Below, in pieces: positions 1-9,800 of a stretch of 64,000 nt of DNA. Origin of the DNA: Flammula alnicola (lineage: Eukaryota; Basidiomycota; Agaricomycetes; Agaricales; Strophariaceae); contig JADNRV010000029.1 in NCBI GenBank assembly GCA_015499995.1, positions 1-64,000 of the forward strand, read 5' to 3'. Within the stretch, counting starts at the first letter, position 1; every line of letters begins with the position of its first letter. The position numbers and the translations under genes were made by a program. The notes beneath the pieces are model-generated. The model searched no databases. It was given only the letters and a program-made list of their open reading frames with translations, and had not been told where the DNA came from.

Positions 1-621
1 ATTTGGGTTAGGATCGGGGTAGGTGTAGACCTCAAGATCGGAGCTGACAGTGGTCCAGGAGGGACCTTCAGAGAGCAGAGCATGGGTGTGTCGGAAGGAT
101 TGGCGGTCGACGTTGGAGAGGACGACGAGCTTGAAGTGCTTTGCCAGCCGACGCAAGGCATCGCAGGTGTCGGGAAACATGGGCCAGTTTTGGATCGAGG
201 CTCCAAAGGATTTGTGTGCATCCTCCGCGCTGGGTGTGGTAGTGGAATTGCCGACAAGAGTCGCCGTTCCGGTCGCTTCACCTTGTTCGACGTCTGAGAG
301 TGCCTTGAGCCTTTCCTCCAACACTTCGTGCACCTTTGCCAAGAGATCGCTATACAACATGTCCGGATATTGGGTCTGGAGGTCGCCCTCCGCAGACATG
401 AATGCCCTAAGGCATCCTTACGCGTCCAACTTTTAGATGGGGGGTAACGGGAGAGGAGGGGTTCGAGAGCGTTAAACAACCCTGATTCCCAGTCCTAATC
501 ATGACGCAAATGAGGTCGCAAAATTGTTTAAACACGAGAAGAGAGCGCTTACTGCGAGGGTGCCATAGACGTCGAAGATCAGGACCTTATAGTCGGTAAG
601 CTTTCTAGTAGTGGTGGACAT
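1..621 (-). CDS. HAD-superfamily haloacid dehalogenase-like hydrolase (5' part, runs off left edge, frame break)
   Basis: The start is at 621. Exon 1 (621-553) encodes MSTTTRKLTDYKVLIFDVYGTL, with the HAD motif I aspartates in FDVYGT. A GTAAGC...TTAG intron follows, and exon 2 starts at 494 with DWESGLFNALEPLL, the usual continuation in fungal type-II haloacid dehalogenases. Further on, MLYSDLLAKVHEVLEERLKA and LVVLSNVDRQSF (motif II Ser) are recognisable. The motif III Lys lies beyond the window. The family hydrolyses C-halogen or phosphate bonds in the cytosol; the substrate here is unknown. Between KDAL (about 410) and RAFMSAEGDL the frame changes by one missing base, so the gene as read is broken: pseudogene, assembly error, or an implausible 15-base intron. 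Family assignment is firm; intactness is not. Confidence 0.75.
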
Positions 622-1536
622 GATAATTTGGTTATAATAGTTTGTCGAAGATGATCAAGATTTCGATTGTGGTTCAAACGTTCACTATAGCCAATCTTTG
701 GTATTTATGCAGGAGAGGATAAGTGAGTCACTTGTGAAGAAGGCTTCTTATCGGAACCGCTCCTGTATGCAGTGAGAACTAAGTCGTGACATGAGTATTT
801 ACAGATCTAATTTGTCAACCTTGGTATGGCGCGGATGGGCGTCTGACGTCACGACTATCTAATCTTATCTTATCGGCACAGCAGTCACGGAACTTCCTCA
901 TCAAACCAGACAACACCGGGATGCAGAAGGCCAGTACATTGAGAGCAACGAGGAAGCTCTATCACCAGTATCACCAGTTCGTGCTCCAGGTTCCAGCCAA
1001 AGTTGCGCAGATAGGACTGTCAAAGTTAGCTTCACGATGGCCGCAAACAGTGCATCTCGAAGATTTCGGGCTCGCGAGTAGGGCAAGCTTTTCAGGCAGC
1101 TTATACGCTGAGACCGTCCACATTTTGAGTCACTAGATTAAATTTGGCGTCGGGGGCTACTACATTTGAGATATTCGGGGATGGACCTTAAGGTGGTTAG
1201 TGCAAAAGAGGGCAACAAGCTTGCTCACAAGCACGCTCAATTGATCCGGCCGCTCTAATCACCGAATTCGAACAAATGGCTCTTGTTCCTTGTATCCGAG
1301 TCAGATGTAGCTTGCCACTCTTGCTATACCCTCCATATCCCCACCAACCTGTGCTTGAGTGGCACAAGGAAGAAACGGACTTAAACTTGCCTGCATATGA
1401 CTCGTACATCATCGAGGAGGATTAATGGAAGGGAGCAAAGGATCATAAACCAGTACGGGCTCGAGCTGGAGTTATACAAGTGACACGGAAGATATCAATG
1501 AGGACAGCGCGAAAGCAATTAAAGTAAACAGTGCAG
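622..1536. other. Non-coding stretch, 5' flank of the HAD gene
   Basis: AT-rich flank of the HAD gene. Only short open frames occur (for example 921-1136 on plus), none with a recognisable motif, good splice context or family resemblance. Confidence 0.4.
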
Positions 1537-3807
1537 TTATAAGAGAAAGGCAACATGAAAACGCGACGAATTAGCTATGCAGTCGCATTGTGGCTGAGAT
1601 AGGATTGCAAATACGACAGAGACTGAGAACTTACCTATGATTTTGGTAAAAGTCTCAGTATCCCGAGATAGGAAGACCCGTCTGCGGGTTACTGAGGATT
1701 GCTGACCGTGCGATGGCACGTCGGAGAAGTGAGTTCCCTCCATTTGCCGCCTTTGAGCGCTCTTTCTTCGTCCTTCGAGGCCGAATAACCTGATTCTACG
1801 AGACGTATGGAAATCAGCTTTGTAAAATTGATAGATATGTCTTCCACATACAATAATTTCGAACGCTATAGCAAAGGCTGCTCCGTCGACGGCATCCGCA
1901 TCATCAAGGTTGGCATCAGGTCGGAACGCGATACCTATCATCATGCGGTCCGCAAGAGCCTCTTGCTTGATCTCATCGATTGAACGCCAGTACTTCGTAA
2001 TCTGGCTTTCTGGATCCCTAAAATGATTTGAATTACAAGTTCAGTGGGCATAAATGTGCCATGACCGTTTCTTGTGCTTACACGCTGTGTAATAAGTCTA
2101 ACTGTTGATAGCAAGCTTCCCTGAACCTCTGGTAATAATATGTCCTATATTCTGGGCTATTTTTGTCCGGGATGTTATCGAGTGCAACCGGAGAGACTTC
2201 TGGGCTGGTAAGTTGCAAAGTCGCTGACATGGGAGTAAGAGTCAAGATTAATTCCTCTGCCGACTCAGCAACCGAAAAATCATCTCCGCTTAAATTTGTG
2301 CAATTATCGATCCGTGACAAGGTATCACATCATTTTATTATTGCTACTAGGCCCGCCTCGTAAACGGATACACAATGCTCCGTATTTTCGTCCATAATCG
2401 AGAAAACAGCAGGGAAATAATACGATGTTGTCTGGTGCATGCCAAGTCGCTGGCTATTTCTGGTGCGCTCGCGACTGCTCGCGAAGTTTGAACAGTGACA
2501 GTTACATTGTGACTCTACGATAAGTATCACACGATTGGGTAACAAATGCTTTGAACCCCATATTAATGGACCCTTTGTCTCCATTCATTTACCCGACCAG
2601 AAGCTGACTCAGGACTAGAATCTCCTAACTCTCCCAACTCGAAAATGGGATTTGAAGCCCTTGTTTCTAACTCAGGACTGGGATTCAAATTCCTTGTTTT
2701 CAACCGCGAGCCAGGACTGGAACCCAAACTCATCGTTTCGAACCCGGGTAAAACTGCACCAAATCCGTCTGATGGTGGCCTTTCGTACAGCTCGGACTCG
2801 CCTCCTGAGGAATTGTAACCCTCTTGAAACTTGGTCTAAATCGCAAGTCTATCACACGAGACATGTCACTGAAAAACTGTGAGCTTACAATCATTTTATG
2901 AAACACGCTTGTTGATATGTTTCTCAACTCAGCAGCGCTCCTGTTCCCGAGCTTGCCCAAGTTGAGTTCTGATGCCACTGGATTCCACTCCTTGCCAATG
3001 TAACTCATGGATTTGAGATATACATCGCTTCTGATATCTCCGGGAAAGCCTTGCCAGTCAGGAGCGTCTTCACTGTTGAATAGAAACCTAAAGCGTGGAG
3101 GTGGTGTCTCAGTATTGATGTGATGCGAACGACGTATTATTATTTAACACACCCATTGCACTCTAAGTCCCTCGCCCTCGAATATAGCTCTATAAGGATA
3201 TGCCTGTCTTTCGACTCATCGAAGTGCTGTTTTTCAAGCCGCTCTTTCTCCGTTTGGTCGGAAAAGCTTTTGACATCGACTACTGGCTTTGCTGGTGGTC
3301 CAAGAGCCTCTAATTTATCGTCGGCTAGGTTTTCACGCACTACACTCTATATCACAACGAAAAGCATTAAATCCGAGGAAGTTGAATATCAATAGAAATG
3401 CGCCAACGACTTACAACTGCGTTGATAAATGCCTCTAAGGCATGTTTCATGAGGGCACTGCCAGCTTCCAGGCAGTCTCGAATGTCCTCCATATAGCTCA
3501 GATTAGACTCCCACTCCATGACTGCGGTGGTGTCCTTCTTGGCGCGGTAAATAACGGAGTATCTTGCTAGTCCGAGGAAGGCCCTCCAAGGTCGAATCGA
3601 TCTCAATTTCCGAACCTCAAAGTCATCTGAATTGCTAGCCTTTTCAGCGCGGTCAATGTCTGCGCCTAAGCTTGGAGAAAGTGAACAAAGTGGCAACATC
3701 ATAACCAAAGACGTGAGTACATACTACTTGTTAGAGTCAAAATCTTTCGCTACACTGTAAATGGCGGCGAAGATAAGCTGCCTTCTTTCCATGAATGTGT
3801 CGGTCAT
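1537..3807 (-). CDS. Unrecognised multi-exon fungal protein
   Basis: I do not recognise the family. The chosen start is 3807 (MTDTFMERRQLIFAAIYSVAKD), 62 bases downstream of a TATAAAAG box. Consecutive exons join in frame across GT-AG introns. DFDSN joins LGADIDRAEKA near 3724/3665. The exon ending NAV at about 3412 joins SVVRENLADDKLEAL at about 3345. After LECNG (about 3155) comes TPPPRFRFLFNSEDAPDW (about 3110). FHKMI (about 2890) joins FQEGYNSSGGESELYERP. The middle exon carries a Ser/Pro-rich repeated stretch (NPSPELETR, SNP). C-terminal exons read ESAEELILTLTP, DKNSPEYRTYYYQRFREACYQQ and, after an intron near 2040-2085, DPESQITKYWRSIDEIKQEALADRMMIGIAFRP. The 3' end near 1540-1640 is uncertain because a further intron may follow TETFTKIIG. 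No signal peptide or membrane segment is seen. Exon edges are tentative. Confidence 0.55.
2595..2760 (-). repeat. Degenerate tandem repeat inside the unknown gene
   Basis: Units built around AGGACTGGGATTCAAATTCC (plus strand) recur about four times with divergence. On the minus strand they encode a repeated Pro/Ser/Asn-rich peptide (NPSPELETR, SNPIFELGEL), so the repeat is probably coding. Confidence 0.5.
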
Positions 3808-3868
3808 CGTTCTGGGGTGCGGAAATTTCTTGAAGGGGTTTGGGGGAAATTCAGCCACAGCGCTATCC

Positions 3869-3876
3869 CTTTTATA
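3869..3876 (-). promoter_or_regulatory. TATA box of the 3.8 kb gene
   Basis: TATAAAAG on the minus strand, 62 bases upstream of the ATG at 3807. It supports that start over the longer upstream open frame. Confidence 0.45.
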
Positions 3877-3999
3877 AGCTCCCCGACGACGAAACTCCGA
3901 CAGTGGCACAGCGGCGAGTCATAGAGATAGGTCCCTTTGTGGTGCGGCCTTCTCTCAGGCTTGCCACTCGACCCCTTATTGCGTGGGGAACATTCCTCT

Positions 4000-4212
4000 C
4001 TATAACAGGTGTCTAAACCTCGATTTGTAGGAGTTTATCCAAATGTGGATGTGTTCGGGAGATATAATAGAAGTCTGCTCTAGCACATCAAAGTGAGTAC
4101 CACGAGGATTCAAGGGCTCGCGGCACTGCAGTGACTCGAAAACGTCAGAGCAGCGTTCAGAAATCACAGAACGTGTATCGATTTGGGCGGCCACTGCAGT
4201 TGTGGGTGTCAC
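4000..4212 (-). CDS. Short hypothetical ORF (70 aa)
   Basis: MTPTTAVAAQIDTRSVISER to SYKSRFRHLL. Composition is protein-like but it matches nothing I know. It may be an upstream exon of the unknown gene at 1.5-3.8 kb or a separate small gene. The TATA box between the two argues for separation. Confidence 0.2.
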   Translation of the reverse strand: MTPTTAVAAQIDTRSVISERCSDVFESLQCREPLNPRGTHFDVLEQTSIISPEHIHIWINSYKSRFRHLL

Positions 4213-4459
4213 TTATCAAGATTTTACGCGCGTGATAAATGCGCTGTGGATAAGAACCGCCGCTAACAGATCCAGTGATGTAAGCCTTTGTCCTCATGTT
4301 TTCTTGATCCACTATTGTTCGCCAAAAGAACGCAGAAAGGCAATCAGATTGGTTGTACAGAGATCATCGATGGATCAGTCACTCAGCTTTTGACACTCGA
4401 AATCCGGCGATCTCAATTTATAAACAGCGACGCGATTTTGTTATCACTCTGCTCTGTAT

Positions 4460-4568
4460 GATGCTGTTGTTCAACGCGGATTGGAAGATTTAGCGCTGGC
4501 TTATCCGATCAGCGCCTATTCTCAGCATCACACGAGTTTTGTTTCATATCGGCATCTTCCGTAGTGAC
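4460..4568 (+). repeat. Dispersed ~110 bp repeat, copy A
   Basis: Contains GCGCTGGCTTATCCGATCAG, CGCCTATTCTCA and ATCGGCATCTTCCGTAG. It is shared, with divergence, with 19593-19672 and 57128-57228 on plus and 25621-25724 on minus. The core GGCGCTGG...GATCAGCGCC is an imperfect palindrome. No coding capacity. Confidence 0.65.
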
Positions 4569-5179
4569 TCTATTTCGAAGCTGAGATACAGAAACTTACC
4601 CACATACGGCTGCTCGAGCGTCGTAGAAGACCATAGTCGAGCTTTCTCTATTTCAAGAGGATTTTGAGAGGCTAAACCACCTCATAAATTACCTATGCAA
4701 CACAAGTTTTGCAAAAGCGAGATTTACGTAGGATTGTACCTTGCTTCAACGTTGCTTGTACGCCCGTAATGATCCATAGAATTATAAATAACTCCAAGAA
4801 CAGCGGTGAGGATCACTCTCTCCACAAACTATGCATCCTTGGGATTTGCGATAAGCGACGATCGGAGCCGAGGGGCATTGGCAACACACTGCCAATCGCT
4901 GAGTGGCCGGAGAGTCTCGTCTTTCAGTAAATCCCCCTGAGGAATTCGTATACGAGACGCATTAGTTACTACGCTAATTAACAGTAGTGTTTAAAATACC
5001 AGAGCACCATACTTGAAGGAAATTTTTCTGTTTCTCGTAGTCAAGACGGAGAATTCTCACGGACCGGTATAATGTGGCTGTGGGCGCAGGCTCTTGACCT
5101 CGAATCGGAGTTTCGGCTCCTCGCTCCTTTTTCCTGCCATCCTCTTGCTTTTCGCCCACGAACGCGGATTGCCATTCGC
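4569..5179. other. Intergenic stretch upstream of the F-box-like gene
   Basis: Only a short open frame (4709-4930, plus) with no recognisable features. The 3' part is the presumed promoter and 5' leader of the gene starting at 5180. An in-frame upstream ATG exists at 5072. Confidence 0.35.
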
Positions 5180-6444
5180 ATGGCTCCCACTTCCACTCTT
5201 CCTTTCGAGATTGAAGAAACAATCGTCGATATTCTTGCTACCGAAGACGACGAAGATCTTTCATCAGTCAAAGCATGTTCTCTTGTCCGCCAGGAATTTC
5301 TTCCACTTTGCAGGAAGCATATTTTTGCTTCCGTCGTTCTTAATGACTGCAATGTGGTATCTCCTTCTCCTACGACTCCTATGCTGGAAAGACTCCTTTC
5401 CAAAACACCCGAAATCGCTTATTACATTCGCAAATTGGATTACAACATTGTACTCCAGGACTTCACTAGCCCGTCGACTCAAGGATGCCTGAAACGAATT
5501 TCTAGGCTACAATTTCTTAGAGTTTGGCATTATGGCAGGTGGAAATTCGACTGGAGCAGCAACCGCCTTCGACCGGCTTTGCTTCACCTCTTACATCTTC
5601 CAACCCTCACTCACCTCGACGTGTTCGCGATCGACAACTTCGTTTTATCGGATCTTACACCCTGCGTCAACCTCAAGAGATTGGATATCGGGCAAAGTAC
5701 CACTGTGGCGGCCGAAAATACCTTTTCTGCAACTTTGCCTGATCATTCAATCCGGCTGAATGAATTTGTAGCGCGGATCAGAACCGCCATGGCAATAATG
5801 AAGATCTGCACAGCTCAACGTCCCGATGGACAACCGCTCATTGATTTCAGCTCTCTCACCAATATAACAATTACGCTCGAAAAGCACGATGACATTGAGG
5901 CTTCACAGGAGCTGTTCAAGCGTTGTGGACAGCTTACCGACGTGTACATTTCTTGTAAGAGATCTCTTCACCGTGATCATTAACGTTTCTAACGGTTCGC
6001 TCCCTTCTAGTCTGGAACCCCACGTTGGTCTGGCCCGGCCTTGCCGACATGCTGCGGCCGTCCATGCAGACACTGAAGCACGTTGACATGGCTATCCATG
6101 TTAACGATGCTGATGACGATCCTCTGGCCAGTCTTCCTTCTGAACTTGAGGATATGTGCAATAACAAAAATATCATCGAAAACATTTCCATCTTAGTCAA
6201 CGTTGCGACAGATCCCAGCGATTGCAAGCGAGGAGACGAATGGGGTAGGCTCGACACAGTACTCACGAGATCGGGATGGCCTGCACTGAAGCAGATATCA
6301 CTGGCTATAGAGATTGGTTCTTACTATTCAGACGACGTTGAATTGGAAGTGGCTTTACAGAAGTTGCCTGAGACACAATTTCCGCGACTTTCATCGAGTA
6401 AGTCTGTTTCATTCGAATTCAAGGTTACCAGTATACTTGTCTAA
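5180..6444 (+). CDS. F-box-like protein with degenerate leucine-rich repeats
   Basis: Two exons, 5180-5954 and 6011-6444, joined across a 56-base GTAAGA...TTCTAG intron that restores ISFWNPTLVWPGL. About 402 residues. The N-terminus, LPFEIEETIVDILA...SLVRQEFLPLCRKHIF, has the layout of basidiomycete F-box-like proteins, and the rest is leucine-rich (LHLPTLTHLDVFAI, CVNLKRLDIGQ). Such proteins are usually SCF ubiquitin-ligase substrate adaptors, acting through Skp1 binding; that is inference here. I preferred MAPTSTLPFEI (5180) to an in-frame upstream ATG at 5072, because family members start just before the F-box. The C-terminus SVSFEFKVTSILV reads as a natural end. Such genes form large, fast-evolving families in mushrooms. 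Confidence 0.7.
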
Positions 6445-6458
6445 GTACTGTACATACA

Positions 6459-6480
6459 GTAGGTAGGTAGGTAGGTAGGG
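6459..6480 (+). repeat. (TAGG)n microsatellite
   Basis: About five GTAG/TAGG units just after the stop codon of the F-box-like gene. Confidence 0.8.
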
Positions 6481-6874
6481 TACTTGATAACATCGCTGAG
6501 ATGATATGTCGCTAGTCTTGCATGTATATAGCTCACAAATTTTCCGAGACTGCCATCCATAAACCATAAAGTTAATATTAGTACTCTATATGTGAAATGC
6601 ATTAGTGCATTCTACACCTTACATATCAAGTACATTCACAAAAGCCCCGATAAAAGAAGCGTCCATGGTAGCAATGTCGTCGTCGTCGCAGTCGTCTCCA
6701 ATCCTGACGTTTTCCCTCAGTCCTATGGAGTGTGTAGTGTGTTGCGTGTATGCTTCCCGTGTGCTAAAGAAAATAATATACAGTAATGATAGATCCTTAA
6801 ATCGAACGCTTGACATTTTTTGAGATGATTCCAACAACCACACCATCAGCCCGAAATCCCGCACATGCATCGAA
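6481..6874. other. Convergent 3' flanks
   Basis: Lies between the stop codons of the convergent F-box-like and PH genes. AT-rich, consistent with 3' untranslated regions. No gene seen. Confidence 0.4.
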
Positions 6875-9800
6875 TCACCTCCGCGTCCTCGCAAGCGGCG
6901 GCGCCAAGAAGCTCGCAGACACCGGCGTCTGGCCTGTCGGCGACGGGATAGCATTCGCAGCATTCGCAGCACCTGCACCACCAGAGGCAGTCGTGGTACT
7001 CGTAGTACTCGTGGCCACAGTGAGAGCAGCAGGACGTCTGCGTCTCCTTCGTCTACAGAGAACAAAACAAACCCAACGAGGGGCGGGGAGAAGGTCAGAT
7101 CCCAGTCGCAATTTGACGAAACGGTTGATGCATGTACGCACCTGGGAAAGAGCGGGCCACGAGGCATCGGTCGCTCGTCCAGGTCCAACGCGATATTCGT
7201 CGCAGCTTGCAAGCCCTAAAGGTTATTTATTATTTTCATCAGCACCAAATCCCAATTCTCCGACGAGGACGAGGACGAGGACGAAAGAAAGAAAGAAAGG
7301 AAAGCAACCACAATCCGTCCCAAGTTCACCGCAACGGAAGAAGCAATGAAAAAAATAGCAATCAAACGAAAACGAAAAGAAAAAAGAACGAAAGGAAAAA
7401 AGAAAGAAAAAAAAAGACAAACCCACCTCGATCCACTCAACGACATTCTCCACATCCTCCGCCTGCAACAAAAACTGCTCGCCCTCCAGCCGCACCCTTA
7501 TCACATGCTTCCTTTTAAGATAATCCGACCCCAGCCCGCTCTCCGCGTTCTGCATCGTGTACGCGCGCAGCAGATCCGAGGGGTGGAGGTCGGCGTCCAA
7601 GGAGGGTGGTGCAGAGGCGGAGGCGGAGTCTTGCGAATTGGACTTGGATTTGGATTTATCTTTGGACGATTTGGACTTGTCTTTCGCGTTGGAAGCGTTG
7701 GACGCGTGAGAAGACGATGGAGCGATGCTGCTGCTTCCATTCAACCTCGCCGTCGACGACGGCGTCCCAGGCCGCGACCTTTCATACGTCGACGACGAAG
7801 GCGTCGTCAGCGTCGTCGTCGTTGGCGACCGCGACCGCGACCTCCTCGACATGCCACTCCCATCCACGTCCATCGACGTCCTCGAGCTCGCGCAGCTCCC
7901 AGCAGCAGCACCACCCCCATCCCCCGACCCCTGCCCATGCCCGCCGTGCCCATGGCCCAGCCCAATCCCCGCGAACCCCGCCAGCGAGAGCATCGACACA
8001 CTACTCGACGCGAGCGCGTGCATCGCGCTGAACCCGTACCCATTGCCTCCACCACTCCCGCTCGAGCTGCTGGGCGTCATCCGCCCACTAGGGGGGTACG
8101 GAGGGTTGGGGGTCGTGCGGCCGCTGTGACTCGGCGTGTTCCGCCCACTGCTGCGCGGGATGTTCAGCGACGCTCTGGGTCTGCTTGCGCTTTCTCCATC
8201 CCAGCCCCAACCCCGATCCCGATCCCGACTCGCCTCGCGCGGACTGTGCGGCGCCACGTCGCTATTCGACCGCCCATGGCCCTGTCCACGCTCGCGAATC
8301 CTGGACGAAGACCTGGACGCGGAGGTCGGCTTGAGCAGCTGCACGGCGAGGTTCAGCGCGGAGCGCGTGGCGGGGATGACGCCTAGGCTGAGACTATGCC
8401 CGTGTCCATGCCCGTGTCCGTGTCCATGTTCGTGCCCATGTTCGCCGTGGCTTTGGCTGTCGGCACTATTCCGGCGACTCGAAGACCCACTCGCGTGCCC
8501 ACCACCACTACCACTACCCACCGGCGTCTGTTGCACATGGACATGGACCGCACTCGCACTCGTCGTCGTCGTCGGACTGCCGATCTCTAACACCGGCGGG
8601 CCCTCCTCGCCCCCCTCGCCGCTCTTCCGCGCACGTGCCATCTCTCGCTCCCTCTCCCTCTCGCGGCGCCCTCGTATACCACCATCATCGTCCGTGGCAC
8701 CCGCACCTGCAGCTCCACTACTCCCACCTGCGCCAGCAGCCCCAACCGCACCAACCGCAAACGCGCTCGTCCTCGTAGCCCCACCCAGCCCCACCCGATC
8801 GCCCACCCCCACCTTACTCTCCCACCACCCGCCGATCCTCCCAATCCCACTACTCTTACTCTTGCCGCCACCACCCTTCCCCCCACCACCACCACCACCA
8901 CCACTCCCAAACCCACACCGATACACGCGCAACACCGTCCCCTCAAGCACACAAACCGTCCTCCGCCACTTCCTATCCCGCGCCTGCACGCCCGGCGCGG
9001 AGAACTCCATCTTCCTGGGCATCACGGCGCGCAGGTACACCGCATTAGTGTATGCGGGCAGCGCCTCGCGGCCTTCGTCGTCGCGCGGGGCGATGGGCGC
9101 CAGGGACGCGGCGGGGTGTGCGCTTGGATATGGGTAAGGGGGCGGAGGCGGGTCTAGGGCTAGGGCGTCGAGGGCATCGAAAGCGGGCGTGCTCCCGAAC
9201 GTGGGCATGGAGGAGCGCCGCCGCCGGAGGAGGGGGTGTGTGAGAGTGTCGTATGCGGGCGCCATGCTGATGCGTTTGCTTAGCCTATTCGCGGTGGTCG
9301 TGTTCGTGTTCGTGTTCGCGTTCGTGCTTGTGGTCGTAATATCAGTACTACTAGTTATAGTCGTACTCGTCGTAGCCGCCGTCGTATTTGTCGTCGTCGT
9401 CGTCGCCGTCATTCCTGTAGTAGCAACACCAATATCCCCTCCAACAAAAGCCAACGACCCAACCAACACCCCAGCCTCGTCGCCTTCCTCCATGCTATAG
9501 TAGTACTCCTCCAAGTCCTTCTCGTCACGGTCAGCCCCCGCTGGCGCCTCCGCGTTAGGGTGCATCAGGTGCGTGGCAGGAGCTATCTTCGGCGCAGTGC
9601 CAGCAGCACCAGCACCTAGGCTTGGATGACTAGGAATAGGTCTTGGAGTGGGAATAGGAATAGGAATAGGACCAAGCCCAACACCACCATGTAAATGTAT
9701 CTCGGCTGCTCCGGTACCATCGGGCCTCGAAGGTGGCGAAGATTGCGAAGGTTGCGAGGCAATCGAGGGTACGGAAGCCTCCGAAATTGTCGAAGCTATC

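Noticed and set aside
8136..9137. 333-residue plus-strand open frame
   Set aside because: Antisense to the PH-domain gene. It is Pro/Leu/Ser-rich because of the GC-rich low-complexity coding on the other strand; no domain.
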